Notes under the pieces: model-generated
Seen by the model: only the letters and a program-made list of their open reading frames with translations
Database searches by the model: none
What the model was told of the DNA's origin: nothing
Assembly: GCA_035296325.1 (NCBI GenBank)
Contig: DATHBD010000067.1
Coordinates: forward strand, 1 to 64,000
Length of the DNA: 64,000 bases
Direction: 5' to 3'
Source: DATHBD01 sp035296325
GTDB lineage: Bacteria; Actinomycetota; Actinomycetes; Mycobacteriales; Micromonosporaceae
In this document: piece after piece, positions 55,476 through 63,667 of the stretch
Layout of the letters: each line of letters opens with the position of its first letter
Numbering within the stretch: the stretch's first letter is position 1
Translations under genes and position numbers: made by a program

Positions 55476-56556
55476 GGATGCATGCTCTCACGCGCGGCGG
55501 TGAGCACCGCCGCGCCGAGACGGTGGTTCTCCGGGCCCGGGTAGCCGAACCGCCGCCGCACGTAGCCGTACGCCACGCCGGCGTCGGCGTCGGCCCAGCC
55601 GACGGAGCCGGTCGCGCCGGTATGCCCGATGGTGCGGCGCCCGAGATACGGATAGACGCCCGGGAGATTCTCGAAGCCGAGCGCGAAGTGGTCCACCTGC
55701 TCGGTGACCAGGTCCACGCCGAGCGAGTAGGGGGTGGCGAACTCGGTGATGGTGTCCGGGCGTAGCAGCCCGGGTCGCCCGTCGACGGGTCCGATGGCCG
55801 CCGCGTACATCCGGGCCACGCCGCGGGCGTTGCCGACACCGCCCGCGGACGCCGAGCCGAGGGCGCGGACGAACCGCGTGTTAGCGAAGTCGCCCAGGTC
55901 GACGGAGAGGTTGAAGGCGATGGCGAGCAACGAGTCAGGATCAACCTCCGGTGCCGGTTGTACAGCCGGCAGGAGCGGACGGAAGCGCGACTCCAACTCC
56001 TCGGGCAGACCCATCCACAGGTCCAGCTCGTACGGCTCGCGCAGCCGCTCGGCGTACCACTGCTGCACCGACCGGCCGGTGACCGCGCGCAGTTCGGCGT
56101 CGAGCAACGCGCCCATGGCGAAAGCGTGGTACCCATACGCGGTGCCGGGCTCCCAGAACGGCTTCTGGCCGGCAAGCCGGGCCGCGAGGACCTGATCGTC
56201 GGCCAACTCCGCGATGGTGAAGCCGCCCGGCACACCGATCAGGCCGGACCGGTGCCCGAGCAACTCCCGCACGGTGAGCGGGAACGGCACGCTCCGCGCC
56301 TGCTCGTCCAGGTGCAGCACGCCGTCCTGCACGAGCAGCGCGGCCACCAGGTGTGCGGCGCCCTTGGTGACGGAGTAGACCCGGTCAGCGAGTCCCCGTC
56401 GATCTCGCCGCCGCCCCAGAGGTCGACGACCTGCACACCGTGGTGGTAGACGGCGAGTTGGGAACCGGTATCGACCGGCTCGGCGGCAAGGAAGGCGGCA
56501 AACTCCTCACGGACCGGCTCGAACCCGGCCGCGACCTGTCCCCGTACGTCAGTCAT
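55472..56556 (-). pseudogene. Frameshifted serine hydrolase (beta-lactamase/class C-like esterase)
   Basis: The N-terminal part (MTDVRGQVAAGFEPVREEF ... GGGEIDGDS) is in one frame from the ATG at 56556. The rest, including the nucleophile motif SVTK, LLGHRSGL, PGTAYGYHAFAMG and GHTGATGSVGW, is in another frame. The switch lies at 56380-56385, where one C is missing from what should be ACCCGGG. Restoring it joins the halves into an ordinary ~360-residue enzyme. It is either a recent pseudogene or a sequencing error in a homopolymer. Confidence 0.82.
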
Positions 56557-56610
56557 GTTCGCATTCTGGCCCCAGGGCGGGAGGTAGGCCACGTCCGGCT
56601 AATCACAGGG

Positions 56611-56894
56611 GTGGCGGGAATATCCGCCGGCGTGTCCGGGCCGCCGGCTGTTCCGGTGGCAGTCGCGCGCGCCGAGGTTCCGAGCCCGGAGCTGAGCAGG
56701 TACTTCTACACGGCGGTCGGTGGGGACTGGTTCTGGCTCGACCGACTCTCGTGGGATTGGCAGCAGTGGTACGAGTGGCTTGACCGGCCGGGGGTGGAGA
56801 CGTGGGTGGCGTCGGTACGCGGTACCCCGGGGGGTATGTGGAGTTGGACGGACACCGCGAGGGAGGGTCGTTGCCCGCGGTTAGCTTCGCGTGA
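56611..56894 (+). pseudogene. Truncated, frameshifted GNAT acetyltransferase remnant
   Basis: ARAEVPSPELSRYFYTAVGG, WFWLDRLSWDWQQW and RPGVETWVASVRGTPGG match the N-terminal third of a common Micromonosporaceae GNAT family. A run of six G at 56829-56834 shifts the frame; in the next frame YVELDGHREGGS continues the family pattern for a few residues before a stop at 56892. The acetyl-CoA-binding core is absent altogether. This is a decayed gene. Confidence 0.72.
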
Positions 56895-57109
56895 TCGGGC
56901 ATCTCAAGCACGCTAGGGCGGCACTTCGCTGTTCGCTACCTCGCGGCACCCAAGTAGCGCGGGGGCGTTTCGATGGACGTCAAGCGAGGTCGAAGTCGGC
57001 GCGATTTGAGCTCACGCTGCAAGGATCATCCATTCGCCGACCCACGCTGGGCAGACATTGTCGTACACGAACGCTACCGTTGATACACCAGCGGCAACGG
57101 AGGACCACC

Positions 57110-57319
57110 ATGGCGGCAAACCTTGACACCGACGCGGCGGCGGATGTGGGCGAAATCACGCCCGAGCAACAGCGTGAGCTGGTCGAACGCGAGGCGCAAC
57201 GCAACTTCGGCATGTCCGCTGAGGAGTTCGCCCGACGTTGGCGCGCCGGGGAGTACCGCGGCCACGATGACCCGAAAGTGACGCGGGTGGCTATGCTGCT
57301 ACCTGATGCCTGGTCGTAA
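57110..57319 (+). CDS. Small soluble protein, first gene of an overlapping pair (69 aa)
   Basis: A 69-residue acidic protein dominated by a helical centre, ITPEQQRELVEREAQRNFGM, followed by SAEEFARRWRAGEYRG and a conserved-looking end TRVAMLLPDAW. GGAGG lies seven bases before the ATG. The next gene starts inside its last codons (14-bp overlap), so the two are translated together. I recall similar pairs in other actinomycetes but know no function; the size and order resemble antitoxin-toxin operons, without proof. Confidence 0.75.
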   Translation: MAANLDTDAAADVGEITPEQQRELVEREAQRNFGMSAEEFARRWRAGEYRGHDDPKVTRVAMLLPDAWS

Positions 57320-57869
57320 CCCGTATGAGGCTTTTGGCGCGTTTGTGAGCCCACTCGCGAGCGCGCTGTCGTGTGTGGCGACAACGAAAATGACCACGTC
57401 GCCGGGCGGCAAGAAGGAGATGAATACGGTCCACACCCTGTTCGTTACTGGCCCCGGCAACATCGACGGGTACCTGCGCCTCAGGGGGCCAGCCGGCCTG
57501 GAGATGAGCGCCCGCCTGTTCTACGAGATCATCCGCGATTCACGGGATGGGTACGGGCCGTACCGGGTGACGACGCGCGGCTACGAATACTCACTGCGGA
57601 CCGCCGACGGCTGCGCTGTGATCGGCTACCACTGGCACCCGCTCGGAAACTCGCACGTCACGGTGCCACACCTGCACCTAGGGGCGACCCAGTTGCGCCC
57701 TAACGCGATCCTGACTGGCAAGGGGCATTACCCGACCGGCCGGATCACGTTCGAGGCCGTCGTGAAGTCGGCCATCGATCACGGCGCTGAACCGGTACGT
57801 GACGACTGGGATGCCCGCCTCGCCGAGACCGAACTGCGGCATCTGCAGCATCGGACATGGGGCGGGTAG
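57306..57869 (+). CDS. Unknown protein, second gene of the overlapping pair (187 aa)
   Basis: A 187-residue soluble protein beginning MPGRNPYEAFGAFVSPL. Its central part has GYEYSLRTADGCAVIGYHWH, and the histidines in YHWHP and PHLHLG could form a metal or active site. A GRITFEAVVKSAIDHG segment follows near residue 145. The ATG overlaps the preceding gene by 14 bp. Later ATGs at 57390 and 57420 exist, but the first 30 residues look conserved from memory. No function is assigned. Confidence 0.72.
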   Translation: MPGRNPYEAFGAFVSPLASALSCVATTKMTTSPGGKKEMNTVHTLFVTGPGNIDGYLRLRGPAGLEMSARLFYEIIRDSRDGYGPYRVTTRGYEYSLRTADGCAVIGYHWHPLGNSHVTVPHLHLGATQLRPNAILTGKGHYPTGRITFEAVVKSAIDHGAEPVRDDWDARLAETELRHLQHRTWGG

Positions 57870-58125
57870 CCGGCGTCCACCACTCACGGCACGGGCATCA
57901 TTGGTGGGCATGGTTTCCTCAGCTCCCACCCCTGGTACATGGCCCACGTGTCGGCGTCCGGGTTAACGACGAGTGTTGCCCACGGCTGTGGGTGGGATGG
58001 GTTCACGGGAGGCGCGGGCAGCCACGAGGTTCATACTGCCTGTGGAGCGAATCTGTAGGTGGGTAAGCAACGTGCCCGTTGGCGGCTCGGTCGCCTCCTT
58101 CGTGTTTGTGCAGGTCAGATGCTGT

Positions 58126-58201
58126 TGGTGCGCCCGGCAGGATTCGAACCTGCGACCTTCAGATTAGAAGTCTGTTGCTCTATCCACTGAGCTACGAGCG
58201 C
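58126..58201 (-). tRNA. tRNA-Arg (anticodon UCU)
   Basis: The minus strand reads GCGCTCG...CGGGCGC-A-CCA, with a 7-bp acceptor stem (one G-U pair), D-arm AGCTCAGTGGATAGAGC, anticodon loop CTTCTAA and T-arm GCAGGTTCGAATCCTGC. The 3' CCA is encoded. UCU reads the rare AGA/AGG codons. Confidence 0.97.
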
Positions 58202-58319
58202 TGGGGCGCTGCCGCGGGCGGCGTCGCGGTCACAGGGTACTCCCGCTCACGCCAACGCGCCTGCGCGCCAACACGATCCCGCGCGCCGGAGGCCGACACC
58301 GCCGCCGGGGCGCCTGAAG

Positions 58320-59279
58320 TCACCCGGTTCGCGCCACGTCGCCGTACGCCGGGAGCCAGCGGCCGACCTCGGTGAAGAGTTGGCTGCGGGCCGTGTCGGT
58401 GGACAGTGTCAGGTCGTGGAGCCCTCCTTCGATGCGGACCAGGGTGACGCACCGGCCCAGCGCCGGTGCCCATCGGGCCATGTGGTCCACGTCCAGCACC
58501 GAGTCGGCCGCCCGGGCGGCGTCACTCCACCTCGCCCGCTTGTAGCTTGCCGTCGACGCCGCGACCAGGATCGGCACCCGGATGTCGAGGCCGGCATGCA
58601 CCCGGCGTTGCGCCGCTCGGATGGCACGCAGCCAGCCCGCCCGCACCGGAAAGCCGGTCAGCGGCTTCCATTCCAGGTCGTAGTCCCAGTCCCCGCCGTG
58701 GTTGCGGTGGATGCTGCGGCCGTACACGTCGTTCAGGCTGAACGGGATCCTGGCCTTCGGCCGGTATCGGCCGACGCCGGTGGTGACCGGCGCCCCGAGG
58801 CGGCGCAGCAGCCAGGGAGCGTTGAGGTCCAGGAACGGGCTGTTGAGAAACAGCGCGTCGGCCGGGCTGTCGGTGCGCCGGTCGTGCGCCCAGAGCGCGG
58901 TGATCAGACCGCCGGTGGAGTGCCCGTTCACGAGAAGGCGATCGTGGCCGTCCTCCTCGCGGATGAAGCGGGCGGCCTCGTCCAGCTCGGCGTAGTACTC
59001 CCGGACGTCGTGGCAGAAGTTCGGGGTCTGGTGCGGTGCCAGGCTGCGACCGTGCTTGCGCAGATCCAGGGCGTAGAAGTCGACGCCGGCGTCGGTGAAG
59101 AAGTCGGCGAGATGGGTCTGGAAAAAGTAGTCGACGAAGCCGTGCACGTACAGCACGGCGGTGCGGGTCGGGGTGGTCGCCCGCCGTCGTACCAGCGTGG
59201 CGGTGACCGGCCCCTCCTCGTCGGTGCCGAGATCGATGGTGTGCTGCTCGTAGGGCGGTCCCAGAACGTCGGTCTCCAC
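58320..59279 (-). CDS. Alpha/beta hydrolase (lysophospholipase-like)
   Basis: A 319-residue serine hydrolase of the monoglyceride lipase/lysophospholipase type. VLYVHGFVDYFF gives the oxyanion hole, the nucleophile is in LLVNGHSTGGLITAL near residue 130, and the catalytic His is in RIEGGLHDLTLS near 295. No signal peptide or membrane helix, so it is cytoplasmic. I use the GTG at 59279, 6 nt after a TACCGT hexamer, as a leaderless start; the frame stays open upstream to 59537 but that part is Arg-rich. Confidence 0.87.
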   Translation of the reverse strand: METDVLGPPYEQHTIDLGTDEEGPVTATLVRRRATTPTRTAVLYVHGFVDYFFQTHLADFFTDAGVDFYALDLRKHGRSLAPHQTPNFCHDVREYYAELDEAARFIREEDGHDRLLVNGHSTGGLITALWAHDRRTDSPADALFLNSPFLDLNAPWLLRRLGAPVTTGVGRYRPKARIPFSLNDVYGRSIHRNHGGDWDYDLEWKPLTGFPVRAGWLRAIRAAQRRVHAGLDIRVPILVAASTASYKRARWSDAARAADSVLDVDHMARWAPALGRCVTLVRIEGGLHDLTLSTDTARSQLFTEVGRWLPAYGDVARTG

Positions 59280-59285
59280 GCTCGC

Positions 59286-59291
59286 ACGGTA
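59286..59291 (-). promoter_or_regulatory. Candidate -10 of a leaderless promoter
   Basis: TACCGT on the minus strand ends 6 nt before the GTG start of the hydrolase, without a ribosome-binding site in between. Confidence 0.45.
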
Positions 59292-59493
59292 CCGCCGCCG
59301 GTCCGGTTCCGGGGCAGAGTGCCGTAGCAGATCATCGGAGTCCGACGTTGCCTGTCCACAAGCGCCCCGCTGTCCACATTTTCGAGCCTGGCCGACGAGG
59401 CCGCGGACGCGAGCCCGGCACGCTGTGCGCCGAGTCGACTCACCGGTTCGCGGAGTCGCGGCAGGAGCCGCGGCCATGGATGACGGAGGAACG

Positions 59494-60324
59494 ATGTTCG
59501 ATACTTTGGTCACGATCGTGGGAAATGCACTCACCACGCCCGAGTGGCGGCGGATTCAGTCCAACCAGAGCCTCGTGGCGAATTTCAAGGTCGCGGCGAA
59601 CTCGCGACGCTACGACAAGGCCAGCGGCCGGTGGGTCGACGGGTCGAGCCTCCGGGTTCGGGTGAGCTGCTGGCGCCGGCTGGCGGAGAACGTCGCGTCG
59701 TCCGTGCTGACCGGTGACCCGGTGATCGTCACCGGGCGGTTGTACAGCCGTGACTGGGTGACCGAGGACGGCCAGCACCGGGTGTCCTACGAGTTGGACG
59801 CGGTCGCGGTGGGCCACGATCTGGCTCGCGGCCGGGGCAAGTTCACCCGGCACCGGGCCACCGTGAGCACCAGCGCGGTCGATGACGATGCGGCCGACGA
59901 GCGGGTCGGCGGTGAGGCCAGTGCGCCGGTTCCACAGCTCAACGACCGGCCGCGGACCGAGGCCTACGACGAGGATCTGGGCGGCTACGTCACGGCGGTG
60001 GAGGCCGATGCCGTGGTGCAGATGGTGCAGGCGGCCGGGCTGTCCGCCGACCGGGTGGACACGGACCCCGACACCCGGGGCGACGGTGGTGACGCCGTGG
60101 CCGACGACAACGAGGACAGCGACGGTGAGCCGGAGTACGGGGAGATGACCTTCGGCGAGCCGCTCTACGGTGCGCAGCAGCCGTTCAACACGGCTGACGG
60201 ATCAGCGTCGGGCGTGCCCTCCGACGGACCGGAAACCGCCGCGGCGGTCGCCGCGGAGGCGGGCCGGGATGACGCAGACACGGCTCGTCGGCGGCGCCGG
60301 GGCCGGGTGTCGGTGCCGGCCTGA
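59494..60324 (+). CDS. ssb: Single-stranded DNA-binding protein paralogue
   Basis: A 276-residue SSB-like protein. The OB fold covers about residues 1-110 (VTIVGNALTTPEWRRI, VRVSCWRRLAENV, PVIVTGRLYSRDW). The long C-terminal part is acidic and disordered and does not end in the DDDIPF tip that docks SSB partners, so this is the accessory rather than the replicative SSB. GGAGG precedes the ATG. Paralogues of this kind can be tied to competence or development in actinomycetes. Confidence 0.88.
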   Translation: MFDTLVTIVGNALTTPEWRRIQSNQSLVANFKVAANSRRYDKASGRWVDGSSLRVRVSCWRRLAENVASSVLTGDPVIVTGRLYSRDWVTEDGQHRVSYELDAVAVGHDLARGRGKFTRHRATVSTSAVDDDAADERVGGEASAPVPQLNDRPRTEAYDEDLGGYVTAVEADAVVQMVQAAGLSADRVDTDPDTRGDGGDAVADDNEDSDGEPEYGEMTFGEPLYGAQQPFNTADGSASGVPSDGPETAAAVAAEAGRDDADTARRRRRGRVSVPA

Positions 60325-60332
60325 TCACGTGC

Positions 60333-60367
60333 GGGTTGGGCGGGCGTCAGGTGCGCCCGCCCAACCC
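60333..60367. terminator. Hairpin terminator after ssb
   Basis: GGGTTGGGCGGGCG and its exact complement form a 14-bp stem with a 7-nt loop, nine bases after the ssb stop. Confidence 0.88.
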
Positions 60368-60445
60368 CGACTTCACGGGGCCGGGACCGGGTGTGCTGCG
60401 ATGTCCACCGGCAGGGCGACGGGCACGGGAGGGTGAGCAGCACCG

Positions 60446-61450
60446 ATGACCAGCAGAGGGGTGGCCGGAATGGGGCGCGGGGCAGCCGCAGCGGCGTGCG
60501 GCACGGCCGGTGGGCTGATCGCCGGTGCGCTGCTCGACACCGCGCTCGGCGACCCGCGACACCGCCACCCGGTGGCGGCCTTCGGCCGGATGGCCGCGCG
60601 GCTCGAGGCGGGAATGTACGCCGACTCGCGTGCGGCCGGTGTCCGGTACACGGCCGTGACGATCGCGTTACCGCTCGCGGCAGCCGTCGGTGTCGGCCGG
60701 GCCACCCACCGGCGTCCCTGGCTGCGTGCCGGCGTCACGGCGGTGGCGACGTGGGCGGTGCTGGGCGGCGCCAGTCTGCGCCGGGAGGCGGCCGCCATGG
60801 CGGCGTTGCTGGAGCATGGCGATCTGGAAGGCGCGCGCGCCCGTCTGCCGCACCTGTGCGGACGGGACCCGTCCGGGCTGGACGAGAAGGACCTCGCCCG
60901 GGCCACCGTGGAGTCCGTCGCGGAGAACACGTCCGATGCCGTGGTGGCGCCGCTGTGCTGGGGCGCGGTCGGCGGTGTGCCGGGTCTGGTGGCGTACCGG
61001 GCGATCAACACGCTGGACGCCATGGTCGGGCACCGTTCGCCGCGTTACGCCCGCTTCGGCACGGCGTCGGCGCGCCTCGACGACGCGGCGAACCTGCTCC
61101 CCGCCCGGGTGGCCGCGGTGCTGACCGCGTTCGTGGCACCGGTCGTGGGCGGCAGCCCTCGCCGCACCGTCGAGGTCTGGCGGCGCGATGGATCCCGGCA
61201 CCCGAGCCCAAACGCCGGTCAGTGCGAAGCTGCCGTGGCCGGGGCGCTCGGTGTCCGGCTGGGCGGGCGCAACGTCTACGGCGGCCGGGCGGAGAGCCGA
61301 CCTGAGCTCGGTGACGGACCGACGCCGTCCGTCGGCGACATCCGCCGCGCCGCCCGGCTCTCCGGGGCGGTCGGGGCCGCCGCCGTGGTGCTGACCGGCG
61401 CTGCCGTGCTCCTGCGGGCGGCCGGTGCGGGTCTGCGGCGGCGGTGGTGA
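60446..61450 (+). CDS. cobD: Adenosylcobinamide-phosphate synthase CobD/CbiB
   Basis: A 334-residue membrane protein of cobalamin synthesis that attaches the aminopropanol arm to cobyric acid. Family blocks are ALLDTALGDPRHRHPVAAFG near residue 27, ESVAENTSDAVVAPLCWG near 152, YRAINTLDAMVGHRS near 180 and HPSPNAGQCEAAVAGALGV near 255. GGGAGGG lies upstream of the ATG. It overlaps cobQ and heads a three-gene operon. No cobalamin riboswitch was found in front of it. Confidence 0.95.
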   Translation: MTSRGVAGMGRGAAAAACGTAGGLIAGALLDTALGDPRHRHPVAAFGRMAARLEAGMYADSRAAGVRYTAVTIALPLAAAVGVGRATHRRPWLRAGVTAVATWAVLGGASLRREAAAMAALLEHGDLEGARARLPHLCGRDPSGLDEKDLARATVESVAENTSDAVVAPLCWGAVGGVPGLVAYRAINTLDAMVGHRSPRYARFGTASARLDDAANLLPARVAAVLTAFVAPVVGGSPRRTVEVWRRDGSRHPSPNAGQCEAAVAGALGVRLGGRNVYGGRAESRPELGDGPTPSVGDIRRAARLSGAVGAAAVVLTGAAVLLRAAGAGLRRRW

Positions 61451-62985
61451 CCGGCGGACTGCTGGTGACCGGTACGACCTCGGACGCCGGCAAGAGCGCG
61501 CTCACCGCCGGCATTTGCCGATGGCTGTACCGGCGGGGCGTGAAGGTGGCGCCGTTCAAGGCGCAGAACATGTCCAACAACTCCGCCGTGGTGCTCGATG
61601 CGGCCGGCGTGGACGGGGAGATCGGGCGGGCCCAGGCGCTGCAGGCGGTGGCCTGCGGGGTCCCGGCGAGTGTGCGGTTCAACCCAGTCCTGCTCAAGCC
61701 GGGCTCGGACCGGAGCAGCCAGGTCGTGGTCCTCGGCCGTGTGGTCGGCACCGTCGACGGCGCCAACTTCCGGCAGGTCCGCGAGCGCCTGCGCGACACC
61801 GTCCAGGAGACCCTGGCCGGGCTGCGCGCCGAGTACGACGTGGTGGTCTGCGAGGGTGCCGGCAGCCCCACCGAGATCAACCTGCGCGGCGGTGACCTGG
61901 TCAACATGGGCCTGGCCAGAGCTGCCGGCCTGCCGGCAATCGTCGTCGGCGACATCGATCGCGGGGGCGTCTTCGCTGCGTTGTTCGGCACGCTTGCGCT
62001 GCTGGACCGCGCGGACCAGCGCCTCGTCGCCGGCTTCGTGATCAACAAATTCCGCGGTGACCGGTCGCTGCTGGAGCCGGGGCTGGAGATGTTGCATGGG
62101 CTCACCGGGCGTCCCACCTTTGGCGTCCTGCCCTGGCACGTCGACCTGTGGCTGGACGCTGAGGATTCGCTCGCCTACGGGCGCGTGCTGGGTCGCCCCG
62201 GGCCGGCGCGCGGCACCCAGTGGCTGCGGGTGGCCGTGATCCGCCTGCCTCGGATCTCCAACGCCACCGATGTGGAGGCCCTCGCCGCCGAGCCGGGTGT
62301 CCAGGTGCGCCTCACCGCCGAGCTGGCTGAGATCGCCGACGCCGACCTGGTGGTGCTCCCCGGGTCGAAGTCCACCGTGGCGGACCTGGCCTGGCTGCGG
62401 TCCACCGGCCTCGCCGACGCGGTGCTGGCACATGCGGCTGCGGGTCGGCCGCTGCTCGGCCTCTGCGGCGGGTACCAGATGCTCGGCGAGCGCATCGTCG
62501 ACGACGTGGAGAGCGGCCTGGGCGAGGTACCCGGCCTCGGGCTCCTCCCGATCGAGTTCGCCTTTGCCGCGGCCAAGACGCTGGCCCGACCCGCCGGCAC
62601 CGCGTTCCACGGCGTGCCGGTCGATGGGTACGAGATCCACCACGGGTACGTGAGCCGGGCCGCCCCCACCCTGCAACCGTTGATCCGGCGCGCCGACGGC
62701 AGCGGCGAGGGTGCGGTGCTGGGCAACGTCCTGGGCACGCACTGGCACGGCACGTTCGAGTCCGACGGGTTCCGGCGCGCGTTCCTGGCCAGAGCCGCTG
62801 AGCTGGCCGGGCGGACCGGCTTCCGGGTCGCTCCGGACACCCGTTTCGCCGCGCTCCGGGAACGGACCGTCGACCTTCTGGGCGACCTCGTCGAGGAACA
62901 TCTCGACACGGCGGCGCTGTGGCGGCTCATCGAGCGCGGCGCTGCCGACGATCTGCCCTTCGTGCCGCCCGGAGCGCCGGCATGA
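61447..62985 (+). CDS. cobQ: Cobyric acid synthase CobQ
   Basis: A 512-residue glutamine-dependent amidotransferase that amidates four side chains of the corrin ring. The N-terminal ATPase domain has LLVTGTTSDAGKSALTAG and FKAQNMSNNSAV; the class I glutaminase domain has the nucleophile Cys in LLGLCGGYQMLG near residue 340 and GTHWHGTFES near 430. Of two adjacent GTGs I use the second, which gives the usual 4-bp GTGA overlap with cobD. Its stop overlaps the next gene by 4 bp. Confidence 0.96.
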   Translation: MTGGLLVTGTTSDAGKSALTAGICRWLYRRGVKVAPFKAQNMSNNSAVVLDAAGVDGEIGRAQALQAVACGVPASVRFNPVLLKPGSDRSSQVVVLGRVVGTVDGANFRQVRERLRDTVQETLAGLRAEYDVVVCEGAGSPTEINLRGGDLVNMGLARAAGLPAIVVGDIDRGGVFAALFGTLALLDRADQRLVAGFVINKFRGDRSLLEPGLEMLHGLTGRPTFGVLPWHVDLWLDAEDSLAYGRVLGRPGPARGTQWLRVAVIRLPRISNATDVEALAAEPGVQVRLTAELAEIADADLVVLPGSKSTVADLAWLRSTGLADAVLAHAAAGRPLLGLCGGYQMLGERIVDDVESGLGEVPGLGLLPIEFAFAAAKTLARPAGTAFHGVPVDGYEIHHGYVSRAAPTLQPLIRRADGSGEGAVLGNVLGTHWHGTFESDGFRRAFLARAAELAGRTGFRVAPDTRFAALRERTVDLLGDLVEEHLDTAALWRLIERGAADDLPFVPPGAPA

Positions 62986-63620
62986 CCGGGGTCGCGACCT
63001 TCGCCGATCTCGCCGCCGAGGTGCTGGCGCGCCCGCCGCGCGTGGGCCAGGTCCGGGTGGTGGCGGTGGACGGCCCGGCCGGCTCGGGCAAGACCACCTT
63101 CACCGGGCGGCTGGTGGCTGCGCTGCGGACCGCCGGCGCATCGGTCGGGCAGGTCAGCGTGGACGACGTTCGCAACGGCTGGTCTGACATCGCCGACTGG
63201 TGGCCGTGGTTTCGGACGAGCGTGCTCAGCGATCTGCGCAGCGGCCGGTCCGGCTGGTACCGGCGCTACGACTGGGCCACCGGCCGCCATGCCGGCGATC
63301 CGGTTGCCGTGGCAGCCGTCGACGTGCTCGTGCTCGACGGGGTCGGCAGCGCCAGCGCCGGGGCGGCGGACGAACTCACGCTGACCGTCTGGATCGCGGC
63401 TGCCGACCCGGGCCTGCGCCTGCGGCGACTGGTCGAGCGGGACGGCGAGCCGCTGCGGCCGGACCTGCAGCGGTGGATGGCCGCGGAGGAGGCGCACTTC
63501 GTCACCGATCGCACCGCCCGGCGGGCCGACGTCCGGGTCGACGGCGCACCGGCCGTGGCGCACGACCCGTCGGTGCAGTATGTCCGGTCGACCGGGCGGT
63601 GGACGGTGTTGCGCCGCTGA
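62982..63620 (+). CDS. P-loop kinase (uridine kinase-like)
   Basis: A 212-residue nucleotide-binding protein with Walker A AVDGPAGSGKTTF near residues 28-40 and a Walker B-like VLVLDGVGSAS near 112. The fold resembles uridine kinase/AAA-type small-molecule kinases. It is translationally coupled to cobQ (ATGA), so a role in the cobinamide pathway or nucleotide loop is possible, but it is not the usual cobU/cobP sequence. Substrate unknown. Confidence 0.82.
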   Translation: MTGVATFADLAAEVLARPPRVGQVRVVAVDGPAGSGKTTFTGRLVAALRTAGASVGQVSVDDVRNGWSDIADWWPWFRTSVLSDLRSGRSGWYRRYDWATGRHAGDPVAVAAVDVLVLDGVGSASAGAADELTLTVWIAAADPGLRLRRLVERDGEPLRPDLQRWMAAEEAHFVTDRTARRADVRVDGAPAVAHDPSVQYVRSTGRWTVLRR

Positions 63621-63667
63621 GGGACGATCCGGGGGTACATCCGACTCGCGCACACGGGGAGAGCCTG

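Noticed and set aside
58126..58201. attL/attR duplication of the tRNA-Arg 3' end
   Set aside because: No second copy of the T-arm and acceptor sequence was seen in the window.
60325..60445. Cobalamin riboswitch upstream of cobD
   Set aside because: The gap is 121 bp, mostly terminator, and lacks the B12-box pattern.
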